A stretch of 64,000 nt of DNA, from positions 62,001 through 126,000 of the forward strand of contig NZ_LPWA01000109.1 in assembly GCF_001510895.1 (NCBI RefSeq). The letters are read 5' to 3'. This document shows, in pieces, positions 11,701-20,459 of this stretch; position 1 is the stretch's first letter; every line of letters begins with the position of its first letter. The stretch is from Mesorhizobium loti (GTDB lineage: Bacteria > Pseudomonadota > Alphaproteobacteria > Rhizobiales > Rhizobiaceae). The translations under genes and the position numbers were made by a program. Under the pieces are notes generated by a model that saw only the letters and a list, made by a program, of their open reading frames with translations, ran no database searches and was not told the origin of the DNA.

Positions 11701-14198
11701 TGAAGACCGTCACCGCCTCGGTGCCGGCTGGCGGCAGCACCGTCGACATCCCGGTCGGCGACGACTGGGGCGCCGGCGCCTATGTCACGGCGACTTTGTT
11801 CCGGCCGGGCGATGCTGAGCAATCGCGCATGCCCGCTCGCGCCATCGGCGTCAAATGGCTGACCGTCGATCCCGGCTCGAAGAAGCTCGCCGTCACGCTG
11901 ACGCCGCCCGAAAAGACGGCGCCGCGCCAGCAGCTGTCGATCCCGGTCGCCGTCAACGGCGCCCAAGCCGGCAGCAATGCCTATGTGATGGTGGCGGCCG
12001 TCGATGTCGGCATCCTCAACCTCACCAACTACAAGGCGCCCGATCCGGAGGACTGGTTCTTCGGCCAGCGCATGCTGGGGCTTGAGATCCGCGACCTCTA
12101 TGGACGCCTGATCGACGGCTCGCTCGGCACCAACGGCAAGCTCAGGACCGGCGGCGACGGCGCCAACATGCAATCGCAAGGCAGCCCGCCGACCGAAAAG
12201 CTGGTCGCCTTCTTCTCCGGCCCGGTCGAGCTCGATGCCAATGGCAAGGCGCGGGTCGATTTCGACATACCGCAGTTCAACGGCACCGTGCGCATCATGG
12301 CCGTCGCCTGGACCAAGGAGGCCGTCGGCCATGCTCAGACCGACGTCATCGTGCGCGATCCGGTGGTGATCACCGCCGGCTTGCCGCGCTTCCTGGCGCC
12401 GGGCGATGCCGCCACCATGCGCCTCGACATCGCCGACACCGACGGCCCCGCCGGCGACTACAAGCTCTCGGTCACCACGACCGGCGACCTTTCGACCGGT
12501 GACAAGCCCCTGCCCGAGAAGCTGACGCTCACCCAGGGCAAGCGGCAGTCGCTCTCTTTCCCGCTGATCGCGCGGACGGCGGGCGATGCGTCGATCACGG
12601 TCAAGCTCGCGCATGACAGCGGTACCGAGGTCGAGCAGACGCTCTATCTGCCGGTGCGCCCGGCGCAGCTTCCGGTCACCAACCGCATGGTGGTCGACCT
12701 GAAGCCGAACGGCGGCGCGTTGCGCGTCGACAAGGAACTGCTCGCCGCAAGCGTGCTCGACGGCGCTTCGGTCAGCGTCGGCGTCTCGCAAGCGGCCGCC
12801 TTCGACGTTCCCTCGCTTTTAATGACGCTCGACCGCTACCCCTATGGCTGCGCCGAGCAGACCACCAGCCGCTCCATGCCGCTGCTCTATGTCAACGACA
12901 TGGCCACCAGCATCGGCATGGAGAGCGATCCCGACCTGCACGGCCGCATCCAGGACGCCATCTACAAGGTGCTGAGCTACCAGTCATCGAGCGGCAGCTT
13001 CGGCCTTTGGGGTCCGGGCTCCGGCGATCTGTGGCTCGATGCCTATGTCACAGAGTTCCTGACTCGGGCGCGCGAGCAGAAATACGATGTGCCGGCGCAG
13101 GCGATGAACCAGGCGCTGAACAACCTGCAGAACTCGCTCGGCTACGACCAGAGTGTCCAGGATCGCGGCAGCGAGATCGCCTACGCGCTCTATGTGCTCG
13201 CCCGTAACAAGAAGGCTTCGATCGGCGACCTGCGCTACTATGCCGACACACAGCTCGAGGCCTTCTCCAGCCCGATGGCGGTCGCGCAACTGGCGGCGAG
13301 CCTGGCGCTCTACGGCGACACGCAGCGCTCGGAAACCACCTTCCAGACGGCCCTTCGGCTGGCTCAGGCGAGCACCGGGTACGATTACTACCGCTCGGAC
13401 TATGGCTCGCCGCTGCGTGACGGCGCGGCGATCCTGTCGCTGGCCGCGGAATCGAAGCCGGTGCCGAGCATCGTGCCGCAGCTGATCAGGCTGGTGGCCA
13501 GGGAGCGCGCTGACGCCCGCTGGACGAGCACCCAGGACGAGTCCTGGATGCTTCTGGCCGCGCGGGCGCTGAAGGAAGGCAATGATTCCATCACGCTTTC
13601 CGTCAACGGCGCGCCGCATTCGGGCGGCTATTCCGACCAAGTAGCCGGCAGCGAGCTTGCCGACAGCCCGCTTACCATCGCCAACACCGGCACGACCCCG
13701 CTGCAGGCAGTGGTCACCGCGGTGGCGGCGCCGGTCGAGCCACTGCCGGCCGGCGGCGACGGCTTCACCATCGCGCGCACCTACTACAGGCTCGACGGCA
13801 CCGAAGCCAACGTCACCGAGGCCAGGCAGAACGAACGCTATGTGGTCGTGCTCAAGCTCTATGAGCAGAACAAGTGGCCCTCGCGCCTGCTGGTCACCGA
13901 CCTGTTGCCGGCAGGCTTCGAGATCGACAATCCGAGCCTGGTCTCCAGCGCGCAATTGTCGAACTTCTCCTGGCTGGCGCAGACCGACGCCGCGCAGCTG
14001 GAGTTCCGCGACGACCGTTTCGTCGCCGCCTTCAATCCCAATGAAGGCGACGGCGACCGCAACATCACGCTGGCCTATGTCGTGCGCGCCGTGACGCCGG
14101 GCACCTATGCCCATCCGGCGGCGACGGTGGAGGACATGTACCGGCCGCAATATTCGGCTCGCACCGCCTCCGGCATGATGGAGGTCAAGGCGGAATAG
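8709..14198 (+). CDS. Bacterial alpha-2-macroglobulin with N-terminal PAN/Apple domain
   Basis: A periplasmic thioester protein thought to trap proteases that enter the envelope. The start at 8709 (MRAARG) gives a type I signal peptide ending near ALAAEA. There is no lipobox Cys, unlike E. coli YfhM. Residues about 40-100 form a PAN/Apple-like domain with paired cysteines (DQCKTTCLGDPACRAF). A TPR-like helical stretch follows (about 130-280), then MG domains. The thioester motif YGCAEQT is intact, with its Cys at codon 12849 (residue 1381), followed by the helical TED-like and receptor-binding-like region. Total length is about 1829 residues. pbpC follows about 90 bases downstream, the usual neighbour of this family. 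An in-frame start at 8664 is possible but less likely. Confidence 0.92.
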   Translation: MRAARGLSFLLLIFFAPLFLALNGAALAAEARRIVTTDNSDYFGFDLRSDQNVSLDQCKTTCLGDPACRAFTYNTKVKWCFLKSDYNQLKPFSGAIAGKVANVDGDPDIGAPPELAFFPNWMADQAQQFRNKLTDPAYDKPTEGLAALQAAAEQAALTGDHRLAMQKYQAALSVLPDDGALWLALARETLGVQPASNTFEPSTLPANVTSAAFNAYKLARTAKTRAEALALLAAGLDKRDLFRPAIQAYEASLALLNSPAVQADYADLKARKGFRVIEHTVDADSSSPRICAQFSEELVKTGVDYSQFVAVDNAAPKAVEAKDKQICVEGLEHGQHYDVTFRAGLPAAIGETIAAPVVLSIYVQDRAPSARFTGDSFVLPAGARRGIPVVTVNMNAAKMKLYRIGDRSLAQLLSGYQFLHQLDGYDISTISDQMGEPVWEGTLDIANDLNKEVTTSFPVDEAIPQRKPGVYVLTAQPVDDKGDDYGSRATQWFVVSDIGLSTYTGQDGLNVFARSLGSAKPIAGAELTLLAKNNEILGTATSDAEGHAVFNPGLTRGEGGMVPAVLMAKQGDNDFVFLDMGRAGFDLSDRGVAGRAAPGALDVYAWTERGIYRAGEDVHVAALARDGAAKAVENLPLTFIFTRPDGVENRRVVSDGASAGGHAVDLPLEPNAMRGTWTVSVYTDPKQSPVASQMFLVEDFVPDRIEFDLTSDKKEIAQGETANVSVDGRFLYGAPAAGLALEGEMTLSTTSSWDRFKDFTFGLADEQSAEPTVTPLANLPVVGDDGKATFPVSIDQLPSTTKLVNAKVTVRMREAGGRAVERSLDIAAHPEKEMIGIRPDFEGGEVPQGGTAKFSIVAVDPNGKREELKGAQWSLVKVERNYQWYRSNNSWNYEAVNLTKAIANGQIDLKADGDATVSLPVDWGRYRLEVETADPDGPATSYEFDAGWYVASTTTETPDGLEIALDKDSYAAGEVARLKVSPHFAGELLVTIGAEKLLKTVTASVPAGGSTVDIPVGDDWGAGAYVTATLFRPGDAEQSRMPARAIGVKWLTVDPGSKKLAVTLTPPEKTAPRQQLSIPVAVNGAQAGSNAYVMVAAVDVGILNLTNYKAPDPEDWFFGQRMLGLEIRDLYGRLIDGSLGTNGKLRTGGDGANMQSQGSPPTEKLVAFFSGPVELDANGKARVDFDIPQFNGTVRIMAVAWTKEAVGHAQTDVIVRDPVVITAGLPRFLAPGDAATMRLDIADTDGPAGDYKLSVTTTGDLSTGDKPLPEKLTLTQGKRQSLSFPLIARTAGDASITVKLAHDSGTEVEQTLYLPVRPAQLPVTNRMVVDLKPNGGALRVDKELLAASVLDGASVSVGVSQAAAFDVPSLLMTLDRYPYGCAEQTTSRSMPLLYVNDMATSIGMESDPDLHGRIQDAIYKVLSYQSSSGSFGLWGPGSGDLWLDAYVTEFLTRAREQKYDVPAQAMNQALNNLQNSLGYDQSVQDRGSEIAYALYVLARNKKASIGDLRYYADTQLEAFSSPMAVAQLAASLALYGDTQRSETTFQTALRLAQASTGYDYYRSDYGSPLRDGAAILSLAAESKPVPSIVPQLIRLVARERADARWTSTQDESWMLLAARALKEGNDSITLSVNGAPHSGGYSDQVAGSELADSPLTIANTGTTPLQAVVTAVAAPVEPLPAGGDGFTIARTYYRLDGTEANVTEARQNERYVVVLKLYEQNKWPSRLLVTDLLPAGFEIDNPSLVSSAQLSNFSWLAQTDAAQLEFRDDRFVAAFNPNEGDGDRNITLAYVVRAVTPGTYAHPAATVEDMYRPQYSARTASGMMEVKAE

Positions 14199-14231
14199 CA
14201 ATGAAGAAGTCGCCAACGTTGCCGGAGTCCT

Positions 14232-14261
14232 CCTTCTCCCCGTCACTATACGGGGAGAAGG
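14232..14261. repeat. Short hairpin repeat between the macroglobulin gene and pbpC
   Basis: Perfect 12-base arms CCTTCTCCCCGT / ACGGGGAGAAGG enclose a 6-base loop, in the 91-base gap before pbpC. A related imperfect hairpin lies at 45122-45150. It may weaken read-through into pbpC or stabilise mRNA ends. There is no T-run, so it is not a standard terminator. Confidence 0.7.
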
Positions 14262-14289
14262 TGCCGGCAGGCGGATGAGGGGCAGCGCC

Positions 14290-16378
14290 ATGCTCTCCAG
14301 AAAATGGCTCAAACGAACCGCGGTCGCAGGCGCCTGCCTTGCCGGCTTCGCGGCGCTTTCGGTAGCCGCCCTCTGGGAGCTAGACCGCGCCTTCCCGCCG
14401 CCGCTGCCGGTCACGCTGACGGTCTCGACCGAAGTGCAGGACCGCGACGGTCAGCTCTTGCGCGCCTTCGCAACACCGGACGGCTACTGGCGGCTGGAAA
14501 CCCGGCTCGACCAGGTCGACAAGCAGTTCGTCGACATGCTCGTCGCCTATGAGGACAAGCGCTTCTGGGATCACCGTGGTGTCGACGTGCTGGCGCTTTG
14601 CCGCGCCGCCGGCCAGTTCGCCACCAGCGGCCATATCGTGTCCGGCGGCTCGACGCTCTCGATGCAGCTTGCCCGGCTGATCGAACCGCGCGACAGCCGC
14701 AGCCTCGCCTCCAAGGCCAAGCAGATCCTCCGCGCCATCCAGATCGAGCGGCGGCTGTCCAAGCGCGAGATCCTTGAGCGCTACCTGACGCTGGCGCCCT
14801 ATGGCGGCAATCTCGAAGGCGTGCGCGCCGCCTCGCTCGCCTATTTCGGCAAGGAGCCGAAGCGGCTGACCGTCTCCGAATCCGCCCTTCTGGTCGCACT
14901 GCCGCAACTGCCGGAGAAGCGCCGCCCCGACCGCAACCTCGACATCGCGCATGCCGCGCGCGACCGGGTGCTCAACCGCATGGTCTCGGCAGGCCTGCTT
15001 GGCGAAAGAGAGGCCGCACGCGCAGCGCTGGACGATGTCTCCGGTCTGCGCCGCAAGCTGCCGGCGCTGGCCGCGCACGCTTCCTACGCCATGCTGCCCA
15101 AGGCCGAGCCCGGCAAGCCGCTGCAGCTGACGATCCGCCGAAGCGTCCAGCAGGGGCTGGAGCAGGTAGCAAGGGAAGCCGCCAGGAAGCTCGGCCCGAA
15201 ACTTTCCATCGCCATGGTGATGGCCGATGCCCGCACCGGCGACATCCTCGGCGAGGTCGGCTCGGCCGATTTCTTCGACGCCAGCCGCTCCGGCTGGATC
15301 GACATGACCAAGGTCGTGCGCTCGCCCGGCTCGACGCTGAAGCCCTTCATCTACGGGCTCGCCTTCGAGCAAGGGCTGGTGGCGCAGGAGACGATCATCG
15401 AGGACAGCCCGGCCGACTTCGGCGGCTACCGGCCGAAGAATTTCGACATGGGCTATCAGGGCGACGTCAGCATCCGACAGGCGCTGCAATTGTCGCTCAA
15501 CGTGCCGGCGATCCGCGTGCTCGACGCCGTTGGCCCCGCGCGGCTGACGGCACGTTTCCGCCAGGCCGGCGTCAATCCGATCCTGCCGGTCAACGAGGCG
15601 CCGGGACTGGCGATCGGACTCGGCGGCGTCGGTGTGACTTTGCGCGATCTGGTGCAGCTCTATACGGGCCTCGCCAATGGCGGCAAGATGCACACGCTGC
15701 ATGACGGCACCGAGCCGGCCAATGCCGAGCGCAGCACCGCCACCATCCTCGACGACCAGGCCGCCTGGCAGATCAACGACATCCTGTCCGGCGTGAAACC
15801 ACCGGAAGGGGCCATGCAGCGCGGCATCGCCTACAAGACCGGCACGTCCTATGGCTATCGCGATGCCTGGTCGGTCGGTTTCGACGGCCGCTATGTGTTG
15901 GGTGTCTGGGTCGGTCGCGCCGACGCAGGACCCATCCCGGGCCTCTCCGGCTATGTCTCGGCCGCGCCCATCCTGTTCGAGGGCTTTGTCCGCTCGGGTC
16001 TCGCCAGCGTGCCGCTGCCCAGCCGGCCGCCGGGCGTCTTCAATCCCAAGCGCGACGAATTGCCGGTAACGCTCGCCCGCTTCGGCGCCGGATCGGACGG
16101 GCTGGTGCAGGCGACGCCGACCGAGCCGCGCCCACGATCGTCTTCCCGCCGGACGCGCCCGCGTCGATCTCGGCACCAATTCTGCCGACGCCACGCCGCT
16201 GGTGCTGAAGCTGCAGGGCGGACGCGCGCCGTTCCGCTGGCTGGCCAACGGCAAGCCGCTCGCCGGCATCGACCGTCGCCGCACCGCGACCTGGCAGCCC
16301 GACGGCACCGGCTATTCGACGCTGACCGTGATCGACGCCGCCGGACGCGCGGCAAGCGTGAAGGTTTTCGTTGAGTAA
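14290..16378 (+). CDS. pbpC: Penicillin-binding protein 1C (two frameshifts near the 3' end)
   Basis: A bifunctional murein synthase anchored in the inner membrane. After an N-terminal membrane segment come the glycosyltransferase motifs EDKRFWDHRG and GGSTLSMQLARL. The transpeptidase follows, with SPGSTLK (active Ser), SLN and YKTGTSYG. Near 16131 and again near 16153 one base seems to be missing. Correcting both restores TIVFPPDGARVDLG and then the C-terminal BiPBP-type domain, ending at the TAA at 16376. Corrected length is about 696 residues. Uncorrected, the frame runs to 16374 with an Arg-rich nonsense tail. The start at 14290 (MLSRKWLKR) is preferred; 14275 is an in-frame alternative. 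It pairs with the upstream alpha-2-macroglobulin, an arrangement seen in many proteobacteria. Confidence 0.92.
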
Positions 16379-16424
16379 GGTGCGGCAAGCGATTCAGAGG
16401 GTTGCTTTCCTTAGCCTGATGCTT

Positions 16425-16598
16425 GGCGCGAGGCACCCCCTCTGCCCTGCCGGCCATCTCCCTCGCAAGGGGGGAGATTATTCGCTCATCCACTTTCGCC
16501 AATCTCCAACGTTGCAAGACCTGGCGAAACGCCCAAGCTGTCAATCTCCCCCCTTGCGAGGGAGATGCCCGGCAGGGCAGAGGGGGGTGCCTCGCGCC
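16425..16598. repeat. Long inverted-repeat element (rhizobial intergenic mosaic type)
   Basis: Arms at 16425-16480 and 16542-16598 are near-perfect reverse complements. Each includes the core CCCTCTGCCCTGCCGG and a run of six or seven C/G. The loop is about 60 bases. A second element with the same core is at 51477-51636. It resembles the RIME-type elements of rhizobia (family knowledge; name not verified). It follows pbpC and reaches into the 5' end of the dipeptidase gene. Confidence 0.85.
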
Positions 16599-17321
16599 AT
16601 CCCTCGCGACGAGCAGTTGCAACCCTCGCAACGCTAGCTCTTCTGACCGCAAACTGCCCCCCCGCCCACGCCGATCCCCTGCCCGCCGGCTTCGTCAGGT
16701 TGGCCGATGTCGATCCATCCATCCGCCAGGCATCCGCTATGCCGGCATCGAAAACTTCCTGCACCGCAAGGCCGACGGCTACGAAGCGCCGGCCTGCATC
16801 CTGACCGAGCAGGCGGCCAAGGCGCTTTCCAGCGTCCAGAAAGCGATGACCGCAAAAGACCTGACGCTGGTCGTCTTCGACTGCTATCGCCCGGCGCGCG
16901 CCGTGGCCGACATGGGCAAATGGACGAGAGAGGGCGGCCCGCCCGACCCGCAATGGTATCCGAACGTCGAGCGCGGTGATCTCATCGCCAAGGGTTATGT
17001 CGGTGAGCTCTCCAGCCATTCGCGCGGCTCGACCGTCGATCTTGCGATTGCCGAGGCGGCCAAGAAAAGCGCGGCGCATCCCGCCTGCGGCGCGCCCGAT
17101 GCCGGCACGCTCGACTTCGCACCGGCTTCGACTGTTTCGATCCGATGAGCGAGACGGCCCACCGCCCTCTCACCGCCGAAGCAGCGACGAACCGCAAGAT
17201 GCTGCTCGCCGCCATGCGCACCGCCGGTTTCCGCAACTACGCGCGCGAATGGTGGCATTTCACGCTTGCCGACGAGCCCTTCCCGAAACAGCGTTTCGAT
17301 TTTACGGTGACCGCCAACTAA
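16565..17321 (+). CDS. D-alanyl-D-alanine dipeptidase, VanX/DdpX family (two frameshifts)
   Basis: A zinc dipeptidase that cleaves D-Ala-D-Ala, probably exported. Three consecutive frames together give one protein. The first has a signal-like segment (LATLALLTANC...AHA) and PLPAGFVRLADVDPSIRQ. After a lost base near 16730 the second gives IRYAGIENFLHRK, FDCYRPARAV and the zinc motif SSHSRGSTVDLAI. After a lost base near 17120 the third gives GFDCFDPMS and EWWHF (second zinc/catalytic Glu-His motif), ending at the TAA at 17319. Corrected length is about 252 residues. The start is uncertain: the only in-frame ATG, at 16565, lies inside the inverted repeat. It fits the envelope theme of pbpC just upstream. 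Confidence 0.8.
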
Positions 17322-17522
17322 GCCGAAGGACTTGCCTGAAGGCGGCCCGCTTCTAATTAGGCCGACTGAAGAGGTGCCACGCCGGCGCCAGCTGAGGAAA
17401 TTATTTCCTCGACAGGCTATTTCTCGGCGAAAAATTGCTGCAAGGAGGTGAAAAAGGCAACATTCAATGCATCTAATTTCTATAAACTCGCTAGAGTTCG
17501 GCCGTCATCAACGGAGGCGGAA

Positions 17523-18551
17523 ATGACCAACCCTCATTTCAGGAAACTGCTCGGCGCGCTGGTCGCCACATCTGTCCAGTTCGGCACGCTAGGTTTCGCG
17601 TTTGCCGATACGACCATTCTGAACGTGTCCTACGACCCGACACGTGAACTCTACAAGGCCTATGACGAGGCCTTCGCCGCGCACTGGAAGGCGGAGACCG
17701 GCGAAACCGTCACCATCCAGCAATCGCATGGCGGATCGGGCGCGCAAGCCCGCGCGGTGATCGACGGCCTCGACGCCGATGTCGTCACGCTCGCGCTCGA
17801 AGGCGACATCAACGCCATTGTCTCGAAGACGAAGAAGATCAATCCGGACTGGCGCACGAAATTTGAAAACAATTCGGCACCCTACACCTCGACCATCATC
17901 TTCCTGGTTCGCAAGGGCAACCCCAAGGGCATCCACGACTGGAACGACCTGGTGAAGGACGGCGTGCAGGTGATCACGCCGAACCCAAAGACGTCCGGCG
18001 GCGCGCGCTGGAATTATCTCGCCGCCTGGGCCTATGCCAACGCCAATGACGGCAACGACGAGGCCAAGACCAAGGAGTTCGTCGGCAAGCTCTATGCCAA
18101 TGTCCCGGTGCTCGACACCGGCGCGCGGGGCTCGACGGTGACATTCGCGCAGAAAGGGCTTGGCGACGTGCTGCTCGCCTGGGAGAACGAGGCTTATCTC
18201 GCGCTCGATGAATTCGGCGCCGACAATTTCGACATCGTCTACCCGCCAACCTCGATCCTGGCCGAGCCGCCGGTCGCGGTCGTCGACGCCAATGTCGACG
18301 CCAAGGGCACGCGCAAGGTCGCCGAGGCCTATCTGAGCTGGCTCTATTCCAAGGAAGGCCAGACCATCATCGCCAAGAACCACTATCGTCCGGCCAAGCC
18401 CGACCTGGTGCCCGCAGAGGACCTCGCCAAGCTGCCGGCAATCAAGCTGGTCACCATCGACGATCCGCAATTCGGCGGTTGGAAGAAGGCGCAGCCTTAT
18501 CATTTCGGCGATGGGGGTATATTCGACCAGATTTACAAGCCCGCCCAATGA
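17523..18551 (+). CDS. Sulfate/thiosulfate-binding periplasmic protein 1
   Basis: Receptor of the sulfate ABC importer encoded just downstream. The ATG at 17523 follows GGAGGCGG and gives a signal peptide ending FAFAD. Family motifs are visible: [12 protein letters not shown] near the N-terminus, [33 protein letters not shown] and [11 protein letters not shown]. Length is 342 residues, usual for Sbp/CysP. A second receptor of the same family ends this cluster. An upstream in-frame GTG at 17448 with AAGGAGGTG close by exists but would put extra residues before the signal peptide. Confidence 0.93.
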   Translation: MTNPHFRKLLGALVATSVQFGTLGFAFADTTILNVSYDPTRELYKAYDEAFAAHWKAETGETVTIQQSHGGSGAQARAVIDGLDADVVTLALEGDINAIVSKTKKINPDWRTKFENNSAPYTSTIIFLVRKGNPKGIHDWNDLVKDGVQVITPNPKTSGGARWNYLAAWAYANANDGNDEAKTKEFVGKLYANVPVLDTGARGSTVTFAQKGLGDVLLAWENEAYLALDEFGADNFDIVYPPTSILAEPPVAVVDANVDAKGTRKVAEAYLSWLYSKEGQTIIAKNHYRPAKPDLVPAEDLAKLPAIKLVTIDDPQFGGWKKAQPYHFGDGGIFDQIYKPAQ

Positions 18552-18661
18552 AGCATGGTGGCCATAGGCCGGATGAAACCTGATTGGGTCTATTGTACGA
18601 ATGCCCCGAGCCGAGGCAATGGGCAGTCTGGTCTGAATAAGAAGGGACGATCCAGAACAGC

Positions 18662-19513
18662 ATGAACACAGCACCCGCTAAAGCGGGGTGGCGATTCAGA
18701 CAGCCGAGTGTCATTCCGGGCTTCGGATTGACGCTCGGCTTCTCGCTTGCCTACCTCACGCTCATCATCCTTATCCCGCTTTCGGGGCTGGTCTGGCGTT
18801 CGGCGGCACTTGGCTGGACGGATTTCTGGGCGATCGCCACCGACCGCCGCACCCTGAATGCCCTGAAGATCAGCTTCGGCACCGCCTTCCTGGCCGCAGT
18901 CGTCAACGTCGTCTTCGGCACGATCGTCGCCTGGGTGCTGGTCCGCTATCGGTTCCCCGGGCGCCGCATCGCCGATGCGATGGTCGACCTGCCCTTCGCC
19001 TTGCCGACGGCGGTCGCAGGCATCGCGCTCACCACGCTCTATGCGCCGAACGGCTGGATCGGCCACCTGCTGGCGCCGCTCGGCGTCAAGGTCGCCTACA
19101 CGCCGCTTGGCATTGTCGTGGCGCTCGTCTTCATCGGCCTGCCTTTCGTCGTGCGCACTGTCCAGCCGATCATGGAAGAGATCGACAAGGAGGTCGAGGA
19201 AGCAGCCGCCACATTGGGCGCCAGCCGCTTCCAGATCATCAGCCGCGTCCTCCTCCCCGGCTTGGCGCCGGCGATCATCACCGGCTTCTCGCTCGCTTTC
19301 GCGCGCGGTGTCGGCGAGTACGGCTCCGTCATCTTCATCGCCGGCAACCTGCCGTTCAAATCGGAGATCGCGCCGCTTCTGATCGTGATCAGGCTGGAGG
19401 AATACAATTACGCGGCGGCGACCGCGATCGCGGCGATCATGCTGGCGCTGTCCTTCGTGATGCTTCTGGTCGTCAATCTCGTGCAGACATGGAGCCGCAA
19501 GCGCTATGGCTGA
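18662..19513 (+). CDS. cysT: Sulfate ABC transporter permease CysT
   Basis: First of two membrane subunits (283 residues) of the CysTWA importer. Six hydrophobic segments are visible, starting LGFSLAYLTLIILIPL. The cytoplasmic coupling loop EEAAATLGASRFQIISRVLLP is the EAA motif typical of type I permeases. The last 8 bases overlap the start of cysW, so the two are translationally coupled. A 110-base gap separates it from sbp1. Confidence 0.95.
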   Translation: MNTAPAKAGWRFRQPSVIPGFGLTLGFSLAYLTLIILIPLSGLVWRSAALGWTDFWAIATDRRTLNALKISFGTAFLAAVVNVVFGTIVAWVLVRYRFPGRRIADAMVDLPFALPTAVAGIALTTLYAPNGWIGHLLAPLGVKVAYTPLGIVVALVFIGLPFVVRTVQPIMEEIDKEVEEAAATLGASRFQIISRVLLPGLAPAIITGFSLAFARGVGEYGSVIFIAGNLPFKSEIAPLLIVIRLEEYNYAAATAIAAIMLALSFVMLLVVNLVQTWSRKRYG

Positions 19514-20390
19514 TCCCGAGATCAAGTCCTTCGAACCGCACCTCGGGAGCCAGTCGGCCGCGGTGACCGAAAGCCGGCCTGTGAAGGCGGTGCTGATGGC
19601 AATCGCCTTCGCCTTCCTCGCCATCTTCCTGCTTCTGCCGCTGATCGTCGTCTTCCACGAAGCGCTTGCCAAAGGCATCGGCTCCTACACGGAAGCCCTT
19701 GCCAGCCCCGACACGCGCTCGGCGATCCGCCTGACACTGCTTGTGGCGGCGATCGCGGTGCCGCTCAACGTCATTTTCGGCATATCGGCCGCCTGGGCGA
19801 TCGCCAAGTTCGAATTCAAGGGCAAGGCGTTCCTGACCACGCTCATCGACCTGCCCTTCTCGGTGTCGCCCGTCATTTCCGGCCTGGTCTATGTGCTGCT
19901 TTTCGGCGCGCAAGGCCTGCTCGGCGCCTGGCTGAAGGCGCACGGCATCGTCATCCTGTTCGCCGTGCCGGGCATAGTTCTGGCCACCGTCTTCGTCACC
20001 TTCCCTTTTGTAGCCCGCGAGCTGATCCCGCTTATGCAGGAACAGGGCAATGGCGACGAGGAAGCCGCGCTTTCGCTCGGCGCCAACGGCTGGCAGGCTT
20101 TCTGGTATGTGACGCTGCCCAATGTCAAATGGGGCCTGCTTTACGGTGTGCTACTCTGCAACGCGCGCGCAATGGGCGAGTTCGGCGCGGTGTCGGTCGT
20201 GTCGGGCCACATCCGCGGCCTCACCAACACCATGCCGCTGCATGTCGAAATCCTCTACAATGAGTACAACGCCGTCGGTGCCTTCGCCGTGGCTTCGCTG
20301 CTTGCCGGCCTGGCGTTGGTGACGCTGGTCTTGAAAACGCTACTCGAGATGCGCTACGGCGCCGAGATCGCCGCGACGCGCGGACATTAG
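19506..20390 (+). CDS. cysW: Sulfate ABC transporter permease CysW
   Basis: Second membrane subunit, 294 residues. It has the EAA-type loop DEEAALSLGANGWQAFWYV and the conserved ARAMGEFGAVSVVSGHIRG near the C-terminus. It overlaps cysT by 8 bases and is followed by a palindromic repeat and then cysA. The ATG at 19506 lies inside the cysT end. Confidence 0.95.
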   Translation: MADPEIKSFEPHLGSQSAAVTESRPVKAVLMAIAFAFLAIFLLLPLIVVFHEALAKGIGSYTEALASPDTRSAIRLTLLVAAIAVPLNVIFGISAAWAIAKFEFKGKAFLTTLIDLPFSVSPVISGLVYVLLFGAQGLLGAWLKAHGIVILFAVPGIVLATVFVTFPFVARELIPLMQEQGNGDEEAALSLGANGWQAFWYVTLPNVKWGLLYGVLLCNARAMGEFGAVSVVSGHIRGLTNTMPLHVEILYNEYNAVGAFAVASLLAGLALVTLVLKTLLEMRYGAEIAATRGH

Positions 20391-20439
20391 ATGCATGTCG
20401 CCCAAAAGTGTGTAGCGGTTTTGGGATAACGATATGCAT
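20391..20439. repeat. Palindromic intergenic repeat, copy B (single hairpin)
   Basis: Only the first hairpin of the composite repeat is present: outer ATGCATGTCG / CGATATGCAT and inner CCCAAAA / TTTTGGG. It starts directly after the cysW stop codon and lies inside the cys operon, 20 bases before the cysA start. It could act as an mRNA-processing or stability element between the permease and ATPase genes. Confidence 0.85.
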
Positions 20440-20459
20440 CTCCTAACTGAGGGGTCTTT

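Noticed and set aside
8424..12791. Very long open frame (1455 codons) on the minus strand, antisense to the alpha-2-macroglobulin gene.
   Set aside because: It is a GC-rich antisense shadow: Arg/Gly/Asp-rich low-complexity protein without recognisable domains, while the plus strand encodes a full A2M with intact motifs.
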